7,209 nucleotides of DNA from Helicobacteraceae bacterium (GTDB lineage Bacteria; Campylobacterota; Campylobacteria; Campylobacterales; Sulfurimonadaceae). Within the stretch, counting starts at the first letter, position 1; every line of letters starts with the position of its first letter. The DNA is taken from positions 1 through 7,209 of the forward strand of contig WFMY01000040.1 of the NCBI GenBank assembly GCA_015488855.1, written 5' to 3'. The notes under the pieces were generated by a model, which saw nothing but the letters and a program-made list of their open reading frames with translations, searched no databases and was not told the DNA's origin. A program made the position numbers and the translations under genes. This document shows, piece by piece, positions 1-5,039 of the stretch.

Positions 1-89
1 TGCAACTTCTCTCCCTTGAAATATCTATACGACTTGGGAATGATGTAGATATGCCTAGAAACTTAGCAAAAAGCGTTACTGTTGAATAA
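1..89 (+). CDS. glmS: GlmS, glutamine--fructose-6-phosphate aminotransferase, C-terminal end only
   Basis: Only the last 28 codons are present, read from base 3 to a TAA at 87-89; the rest lies left of the window. The peptide ends in GNDVDMPRNLAKSVTVE. This is the hallmark C-terminus of GlmS (the E. coli protein ends TDVDQPRNLAKSVTVE), which forms part of the sugar-isomerising active site. GlmS makes glucosamine-6-phosphate from fructose-6-phosphate and glutamine in the cytoplasm, the first step towards UDP-GlcNAc, peptidoglycan and LPS. There is no stem-loop in the 83 bases after the stop, only AT- and T-rich sequence, so I cannot show where its transcript ends. Read-through into the next gene is possible. 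Confidence 0.93.
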   Translation, partial: QLLSLEISIRLGNDVDMPRNLAKSVTVE

Positions 90-137
90 TATTTAATATA
101 TCTCACTATTTTTACTTTATTTTTATTTTTTATTAGC

Positions 138-143
138 TATTAT
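138..143 (+). promoter_or_regulatory. candidate sigma-70 -10 box for the diguanylate cyclase operon
   Basis: TATTAT matches the TATAAT consensus at five of six positions. It lies about 30 bases before the ATG at 173, in the AT-rich gap after glmS (90-172). Runs of T recur upstream at 109-113, 119-124 and 126-131. Campylobacterota sigma-70 promoters typically rely on such periodic T-tracts and lack a conserved -35 box, and no convincing TTGACA-like -35 is visible here. In sequence this AT-rich, such matches are common by chance. Confidence 0.33.
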
Positions 144-172
144 GAGAGCAAATAATTTTAAAGTGAATCCCT

Positions 173-2032
173 ATGCAAACAAAATTTAAACTTTTAGCTA
201 TTGTAACCTTAATGCTCCTTGGTTTAGCTATAGCTACCATCATCAATGTTTCTCTCAACTTTAGAGATTACAGCATCAATAGTGCTATTGATAAAGCGAA
301 GATGACTGCAACGATTGTAAAAGATGGCTTAACTGCACACATGGTCAATGGGATCATGGATAAAAGAGAATATTTCCTTCAACAGATTTCAGCTAACGAT
401 GAAGTAAAAGCTCTATGGCTTGTTCGTGGCAAAAAAGTTATCGATCAATATGGAAAAGGTTTTAATGATGAAACGATGCGAGATGCTATCGACACTCAAG
501 TTATAGCTTCTGGCAAGATGTTTAAAAAAATTACAGAAAAAGCTGATGGAGCTATACTCAGAGTCACAATCCCCTACAAAGCAACCATCAGCGTTGGCCA
601 TCCAAATTGTCTCGCTTGTCATAATGTAAAGCGTGGCGATACACTTGGTGCGATCAGTATGGAGTTTGATATCAGTTCTATGCGTAATACAGGACTTATT
701 ACTATACTTAAGATATTAGGAATCAATCTTTTATTTATTATTGTCGCCCTCTTTTTAATCAACTATTATATAACTCCATTTCTCCAATTTTTCTCAGACC
801 TACAAGAAGGTATCAAAAAAGCTTACAAAGGTGATTTTACCCATGAGTTTCGTTCAAAAGCTGGGGGAGAAGCAGGAGAAGTAGTTTCTCAGATCAATAC
901 ACTCTTTCATAAGATGCATCAGGCATTTGGAGAGATTAGAGTCAATCTAGCAACTTTTGCAACAGGTAGATTACACTCGGACGATCCGCTGTATGAAGCA
1001 AAAACAATCATCAATGAACTCTCAGATATCTATAAATTTAAAAAAACAATAGAGCTTGATGAAAATAAAAATGTGGTCTATTCGAGGATCAAAGATATCC
1101 TCATCTCTAAGTTTGAACTCACCCACTTTGCTATCTATGAGATCAACAACAAACACAATAAAAGAAATCTCATATACATTTGTGATACTCAACTTGAGAG
1201 TATTTGTGATGACAAAGTCGATGATGATGCTCAACAATGTCGCGCACATAGAACAGGGTCAAATGTCATCTCTACTGAGTTTCAAGAACTCTGTAAAACA
1301 TGTACTGCAGATGATTTGCACTATATCTGTTTACCATTTACCATCAACGAAGATGCATCTATCTTAGTTTCCATAACCTCAAAAGCCAAAGCCGATATTG
1401 CGAAGTTTACCTCATGCATCCCAAGTATAAAAAATTATCTTGAAGCAGCAAAACCAGTGATAGAGTCACGCATACTTATGGAAAAACTCCATGATACTTC
1501 CCTCCGTGATGGGATGACGAACCTTTATAACCGTCGATTTCTAGAAGAAGTTATCGACAAAATTATGAGTCAAGCACAGAGGGGAAAGGAAACTTACCAT
1601 GTAATGATGATTGATATAGACTTCTTTAAAATGGTCAATGACACCTACGGTCATGATGTAGGAGATACTGTCATTGTAGCCCTTGCTAAAATCTTAAAAG
1701 AAAATACAAGAGAAGCCGACCTAGCCATCCGTTATGGTGGAGAAGAATTTCTTGTTATGCTACACCACGCAACAGATGATGGGGCTTTACAAGTTGCAAC
1801 TAAAATCCACTCAGCTTTTGCACAGCTTGTTTTTGATGTAGGAGTCAATGAGAAACTACAAAAAACCATGAGTATCGGTATGGCAAAATTCCCTATAGAT
1901 GGTGATACTATCTGGAAATGTATCAAATATGCCGACACGGCACTTTATGAGGCTAAAAATACTGGTAGAAATAAAATAGTTTTGTTTAAACCAGAGATGT
2001 TTGAAAATGACGATGGCAGCACAGACTACTAA
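173..2032 (+). CDS. membrane diguanylate cyclase with periplasmic c-type heme sensor domain (CxxCH-HAMP-GAF-like-GGDEF)
   Basis: The 619-residue protein should make c-di-GMP from two GTP at the inner membrane. Domains in order: TM1 (about 8-29); a periplasmic region (30-172) carrying heme-attachment motif CLACH (C146, C149, H150) followed by RGDTLGAIS, as in DUF3365/Tll0287-like or periplasmic heme-PAS sensors; TM2 (about 174-198); HAMP (about 197-250); a cysteine-rich GAF-like region (about 285-440); and GGDEF (446-612). The cyclase looks active: DGMTNLYNRR starts at D446, the signature loop is GGEEF (522-526), and an RxxD inhibitory site (R513-D516) lies five residues before it, predicting product feedback. 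An in-frame TGA at 164-166 makes ATG 173 the first possible start; its ribosome site (AAGTGA, 161-166) is weak. There is no EAL or HD-GYP domain. The ligand (redox state, NO, O2 or other) cannot be read from sequence. Confidence 0.9.
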   Translation: MQTKFKLLAIVTLMLLGLAIATIINVSLNFRDYSINSAIDKAKMTATIVKDGLTAHMVNGIMDKREYFLQQISANDEVKALWLVRGKKVIDQYGKGFNDETMRDAIDTQVIASGKMFKKITEKADGAILRVTIPYKATISVGHPNCLACHNVKRGDTLGAISMEFDISSMRNTGLITILKILGINLLFIIVALFLINYYITPFLQFFSDLQEGIKKAYKGDFTHEFRSKAGGEAGEVVSQINTLFHKMHQAFGEIRVNLATFATGRLHSDDPLYEAKTIINELSDIYKFKKTIELDENKNVVYSRIKDILISKFELTHFAIYEINNKHNKRNLIYICDTQLESICDDKVDDDAQQCRAHRTGSNVISTEFQELCKTCTADDLHYICLPFTINEDASILVSITSKAKADIAKFTSCIPSIKNYLEAAKPVIESRILMEKLHDTSLRDGMTNLYNRRFLEEVIDKIMSQAQRGKETYHVMMIDIDFFKMVNDTYGHDVGDTVIVALAKILKENTREADLAIRYGGEEFLVMLHHATDDGALQVATKIHSAFAQLVFDVGVNEKLQKTMSIGMAKFPIDGDTIWKCIKYADTALYEAKNTGRNKIVLFKPEMFENDDGSTDY

Positions 2033-2058
2033 GCTATTTTCACTAGGACAAAAACACT

Positions 2059-3312
2059 ATGAATAAACAAGATTTTAATGAGGGGCTTTTAGGATTTCTA
2101 GATGCATCTCCAACACCGTTTCACGCTACACAAAATATGAGTATGATGCTCTTAAATGCTGGGTTTATTGAGCTTGATGAGAAAGAGAGGTGGGAGCTTG
2201 AAGTTGGAAAAAAATACTTTGTAACGCGTAATGACTCTTCACTTATCGCTTTTACTTACCCAGAGGAGATGCACTACACCATGGTTGGAGCGCATACTGA
2301 CTCGCCAAATCTAAAGCTCAAACCAAATCCCCTCATACAAGAACATGGAGTGACTAAACTCGGTGTTGAACCATATGGTGGGTTGTTGTTAAACCCTTGG
2401 TTTGATAGAGATTTATCCTTAGCTGGGCGCGTATCTTATCTTGATGCACAAGATAACATTCAGTCCGTACTTGTCAATTTTGAAAAAAAGATAGCTACCA
2501 TCCCCTCTTTGGCTATCCACCTTGATGATAAGGCGAACAAAGAGCGAACAGTAAACAAACAAACAGACATTACACCCATACTTACAAGTTCTGATAACTT
2601 TAAATTTGATGAGTTTTTGAAGTGGCAACTCTCAAAGCAGGGCATCTTAGATGTCAAAGAGCTTTATGCGCATGAGCTTAGTTTTTATGATGCACAAAAG
2701 GCTTCGTTTGTGGGTCTTAACGATGACTTCATCTCAAGTGCTAGATTAGATAATCTTCTCTCTTGTTATGTGGGACTTCTGAGTATTTGTAGCGTAGAAG
2801 CAGATAAACCTATGCTCTTTATAGCCTCAGATCATGAAGAGGTTGGGAGTGAGTCTACGAGTGGAGCAGGAGGAAGTTTTTTTGAAAATACACTTCATCG
2901 TATGCAACCAGACTATGAAAACTATATGGCTATGATACGAGGCTCTTTACTCATTTCAGCAGACAATGCCCATGCCATCCATCCAAACTATCCATCTAAG
3001 CATGATAAACAACATGCCCCACACATCAACAAAGGGGTCGTGATAAAGGTCAATGCTAACCAACGCTATGCATCTAATGCTACTACAATATCCAAGTTTA
3101 TGAGCGTAGCATCTAAGGTTGGAGAACCTTACCAGCAGTTTGTAACAAGGAGTGATATGGGGTGTGGCTCTACCATTGGCCCTATCATAGCAACTCGTTT
3201 GGGTATAGATACTCTTGATATTGGACTGCCAACCTTAGGGATGCACTCTATCCGTGAGCTTGGTGGAAGAGATGATGCACACTCTTTATACAAAATAATT
3301 TTGGGTTTTTAA
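2059..3312 (+). CDS. apeB: M18 family zinc aminopeptidase (aspartyl aminopeptidase type)
   Basis: This 417-residue cytoplasmic metallopeptidase removes N-terminal, often acidic, residues from peptides; family members use a two-metal site and form large dodecameric shells. All expected M18 ligands can be placed by their motifs: H79 in GAHTDSPN, D231 in SARLDNL, the catalytic/ligand pair E260-E261 in SDHEEVGSE, D302 in SADNAHAIHPNY, and H396 in LGMHSIRELGG. The length is close to that of bacterial M18 enzymes and nothing is missing. There is no signal peptide or membrane segment. ATG 2059 is preceded by AGGAC (2045-2049) at good spacing, 26 bases after the cyclase stop. The stop is 6 bases from the flgS start, so the genes are probably co-transcribed. 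The symbol apeB is the common bacterial name; substrate preference is not proven by sequence. A link to signalling is not obvious. Confidence 0.93.
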   Translation: MNKQDFNEGLLGFLDASPTPFHATQNMSMMLLNAGFIELDEKERWELEVGKKYFVTRNDSSLIAFTYPEEMHYTMVGAHTDSPNLKLKPNPLIQEHGVTKLGVEPYGGLLLNPWFDRDLSLAGRVSYLDAQDNIQSVLVNFEKKIATIPSLAIHLDDKANKERTVNKQTDITPILTSSDNFKFDEFLKWQLSKQGILDVKELYAHELSFYDAQKASFVGLNDDFISSARLDNLLSCYVGLLSICSVEADKPMLFIASDHEEVGSESTSGAGGSFFENTLHRMQPDYENYMAMIRGSLLISADNAHAIHPNYPSKHDKQHAPHINKGVVIKVNANQRYASNATTISKFMSVASKVGEPYQQFVTRSDMGCGSTIGPIIATRLGIDTLDIGLPTLGMHSIRELGGRDDAHSLYKIILGF

Positions 3313-3318
3313 GTACCA

Positions 3319-4305
3319 ATGTCGCAAAATATCATCACCCAAGAAGAACTCTCCCTGCTCATAGAACAGACTTACAAGGTCGAAAAAGAGTTTACAGAAT
3401 TAAAAAGTTCTTATGCTCACTTGCAAGATACTGTTGAGAGAGTTGTAGAATTTTTGCCCAATGCTATCTGGATACTTCATGATGATAACAAAATGTTTTT
3501 ACAAAATTCTAAAGCACGCGAGCTATATAGTCTCTATGAAAACTTAGAGATTAAGATAGAAGACTATGAGATAAGCTTTGAAGATAAATCTTATCTCGTG
3601 AAAAGTTCGACCTACAAAGACAAGAAGATGCTCTCTGCAACAGATATTACAGAACAAAAACGCAAAGAAAATCTTGCTACTATGGGACAGATGGCAGCAC
3701 ATCTTGCCCATGAGATACGCAATCCCATAGGCTCTATTTCTCTTTTAAATTCAACTTTAAGTAAACGAGTTATCCCTGAAAATATCCCCATAGTAGAGGA
3801 GATACAAAAGTCAGTTTTTAAGATAGAACGCATCATAAAAGCTACCTTAATGTTCTCAAGTGGTGTCAAAGCAAACAAAAAAAGTTTTTCATGGCAAAAG
3901 CTTCAAGAGAGTCTAGTGCTTTCATGTGGATACTATGGTTATTCTAAAGAGATAAAATTTGATTTTTTAGTAAATGATTTTCAAATCAATGGAGATTTTG
4001 ATCTTTTAGAGATACTTTTTACAAATTTTTTATTTAATGCTATTGATGCTATAGAACTAGATGAGGAAGATACTGGTAATATAAAAATATCTTATATATA
4101 TGACAATGATTTACATAAGTTTTATATATATGATAGTGGGGTAGCTATAGAAAATAAAGATAACCTATTTCAAGCTTTCAAGTCAACAAAGGTCAAAGGA
4201 AATGGTCTTGGTCTTGTCCTCTCTCGTCAGATTGCACAGGCTCATGATGGAGGAGTAGAGCTTTTAGATGATGAGAAAAAGTGTTTTGGAATATATATTG
4301 CTTAA
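3319..4305 (+). CDS. flgS: FlgS-type cytoplasmic histidine kinase controlling sigma-54 flagellar genes
   Basis: The 328-residue kinase has no membrane segment. Residues 1-40 look helical/coiled-coil, about 41-113 form a PAS-like domain (FLPNAIWILHDDNK...ATDITEQKR), and the HisKA phosphoacceptor is H131 in HLAHEIRNPIGS. The ATPase domain follows: N-box N236/N240 in NFLFNAIDAIE, G1 box D272-S273-G274, and G2 box G294-N-G-L-G-L after FKSTKVK. This order, the soluble form and the strongly conserved stretch around H131 match FlgS of Campylobacter and Helicobacter. There, FlgS responds to assembly of the flagellar export apparatus and basal body and phosphorylates FlgR, an NtrC-type activator of rod and hook genes. 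No flgR lies in this window. The start is 6 bases after the aminopeptidase stop with only a weak ribosome site, suggesting translational coupling. An NtrB/AtoS-like kinase of another pathway is the alternative. Confidence 0.84.
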   Translation: MSQNIITQEELSLLIEQTYKVEKEFTELKSSYAHLQDTVERVVEFLPNAIWILHDDNKMFLQNSKARELYSLYENLEIKIEDYEISFEDKSYLVKSSTYKDKKMLSATDITEQKRKENLATMGQMAAHLAHEIRNPIGSISLLNSTLSKRVIPENIPIVEEIQKSVFKIERIIKATLMFSSGVKANKKSFSWQKLQESLVLSCGYYGYSKEIKFDFLVNDFQINGDFDLLEILFTNFLFNAIDAIELDEEDTGNIKISYIYDNDLHKFYIYDSGVAIENKDNLFQAFKSTKVKGNGLGLVLSRQIAQAHDGGVELLDDEKKCFGIYIA

Positions 4306-4324
4306 AATTGTTAAATATAAATTT

Positions 4325-4327
4325 AGG
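4325..4327 (+). promoter_or_regulatory. ribosome binding site that sets the start of the 104-residue gene
   Basis: AGG sits seven bases before ATG 4335, which is normal spacing. The alternative in-frame start, GTG at 4281, lies inside the end of flgS and has no comparable site upstream, so 4335 is preferred. Confidence 0.55.
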
Positions 4328-4334
4328 CAAAAAT

Positions 4335-4649
4335 ATGGTGAACAAAGATATAACTTCAATCCTAGAATATGTAAAGATAAATAGATTCTATGTATCGTGT
4401 CATTTTAAATGCAAAGTAAAAAACAAAACCATCATTTCAACAGTACCTTTTGAACCTTATGAGGGAAAAATTGAGCTATCTTGGCAAGATATTGTTTTTC
4501 ATCCGATAGAATCATGGAACAGATATTATCATACACCAATCACTATATATAACTCGACTGGTAATGATACTATTGTTCAAAAAGCGTTTGAGAAAGTCTC
4601 AAAACAGTTCACTTGGGATGAGCAAACGCAAAACTATATTTGCATATAA
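4335..4649 (+). CDS. uncharacterised 104-residue protein
   Basis: I do not recognise a named family. The protein is soluble-looking, with no signal peptide or membrane segment. Visible features are a short N-terminal helix-like stretch (DITSILEYVK), a CHFKC motif (C22, H23, C26), alternating strand-like segments with basic and aromatic residues (KTIISTVPFEPYEGKI), an aromatic/His-rich centre (W50, H56, W61, Y64, Y65, H66), and a C-terminal half with helix VQKAFEKVSKQF ending at a lone C103. It lies 29 bases after flgS and 13 before the next gene, so it is probably in the same operon. Codon use and base composition resemble its neighbours. The frame stays open upstream to a GTG at 4281, but the AGG before ATG 4335 supports the shorter form. 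It reads like a real gene because of position, ribosome sites and dense packing, not because of a known domain. Confidence 0.75.
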   Translation: MVNKDITSILEYVKINRFYVSCHFKCKVKNKTIISTVPFEPYEGKIELSWQDIVFHPIESWNRYYHTPITIYNSTGNDTIVQKAFEKVSKQFTWDEQTQNYICI

Positions 4650-4662
4650 TTAAAGGAAAAAA

Positions 4663-4947
4663 ATGTATAAAGAAAAAGTAGAAGTACCTCGAGCAACACT
4701 AGATTTTTTTAAGTATGAAGAAGATGGTTTGACTTGTTATGAGTTCAATGCAACGAAATGCTCACCTCCAGAGCCAATGGTAAATGCTATCAGCGGATTG
4801 CAAATGCTCAAAAGTGAAAACGATAGAGTTGTTGGTATATTTTTTCATGAGCCAGCACCACTTTATGACCGCATCGGTAGTGACTATGCTCATGAAGCAA
4901 CTGAACTTGAAGATGGCACCTTTAAGATAGTGTTTAAACTAGCTTAA
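4663..4947 (+). CDS. small protein resembling the DUF2249/TusA-like fold
   Basis: The product has 94 residues and is soluble-looking. ATG 4663 has a strong ribosome site (AAAGGA, 4652-4657) five bases upstream. The body resembles DUF2249 proteins: a PPEPM segment (35-39) starting a helix (MVNAISGLQML), then a strand and an FHEPAPLYDRI segment (61-71) comparable to the family's DHxPxPLY motif, and a closing strand ELEDGTFKIVF (81-91). C33 just before the prolines recalls the Cys-Pro-x-Pro site of TusA-type sulfur carriers, although a serine is inserted and the fit is imperfect. Related proteins are linked with sulfur transfer or with nitrate/NO and redox metabolism, but no function can be assigned here. 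It is the last gene of the apparent operon, with a terminator-like hairpin 14 bases downstream. The family assignment comes from motif recall, not an alignment. Confidence 0.68.
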   Translation: MYKEKVEVPRATLDFFKYEEDGLTCYEFNATKCSPPEPMVNAISGLQMLKSENDRVVGIFFHEPAPLYDRIGSDYAHEATELEDGTFKIVFKLA

Positions 4948-4961
4948 GATATGTAAAAGTT

Positions 4962-4991
4962 GGGTTATTAGAGTGCCTCTTTAACCCTTTA
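4962..4991 (+). terminator. candidate Rho-independent terminator closing the five-gene unit
   Basis: GGGTTA (4962-4967) pairs with TAACCC (4982-4987). Inside it AGAG (4970-4973) pairs with CTCT (4977-4980) around a TGC loop, leaving a small TT/T internal bulge. A TTTATT run follows at 4988-4993. The T-tail is short and interrupted, so it may be leaky. Its place between a stop and a new promoter supports the call. Confidence 0.55.
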
Positions 4992-5006
4992 TTAATCTAT
5001 ACTAAT

Positions 5007-5012
5007 TATAAT
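5007..5012 (+). promoter_or_regulatory. candidate sigma-70 -10 box for ccsBA
   Basis: A perfect TATAAT lies 27 bases before ATG 5040, predicting a leader of about 20 bases that contains the ribosome site AAGGGA (5025-5030). No clear -35 hexamer is present. The terminator stem occupies the place where one would fall, which is tolerable in Campylobacterota because their -35 region is poorly conserved. It suggests ccsBA is transcribed independently of the upstream genes. Confidence 0.5.
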
Positions 5013-5039
5013 GTCCTTTTTTATAAGGGATTTAAAATC

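Noticed and set aside
90..172. Terminator or riboswitch after glmS
   Set aside because: The gap is AT-rich with T runs but has no stem of meaningful length, and a ribozyme-type glmS element would lie upstream of glmS, outside this window.
1056..1367. A 103-codon + strand frame inside the cyclase gene
   Set aside because: It overlaps the GAF-like region of the cyclase in another frame, has no domain signature, and its composition looks like out-of-frame translation.
3612..3878. Minus-strand open frame of 88 codons opposite flgS, and similar ones at 413-622, 1022-1249, 1732-1938, 2419-2657, 5141-5323, 6344-6529 and 6962-7168
   Set aside because: Each lies wholly inside a strongly supported + strand gene, and the translations show no recognisable domain. 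They are shadows of the coding strand.
4092..4133. Direct repeat TTATATATATGA (4092-4103 and 4122-4133) within flgS
   Set aside because: Both copies are in frame and encode YIYD in what look like two beta strands of the kinase ATPase domain. Protein constraint plus AT bias explains them.
4281..4334. Longer version of the 104-residue protein starting at GTG 4281 and overlapping the end of flgS
   Set aside because: There is no ribosome site before the GTG, the extra 18 residues duplicate flgS coding sequence in another frame, and ATG 4335 has an AGG at proper spacing.
5015..5028. Small inverted repeat CCTT/AAGG over the ccsBA ribosome site, as a possible RNA thermometer or riboswitch
   Set aside because: It has only four base pairs, and the predicted transcript start near 5018-5021 would remove the left arm.
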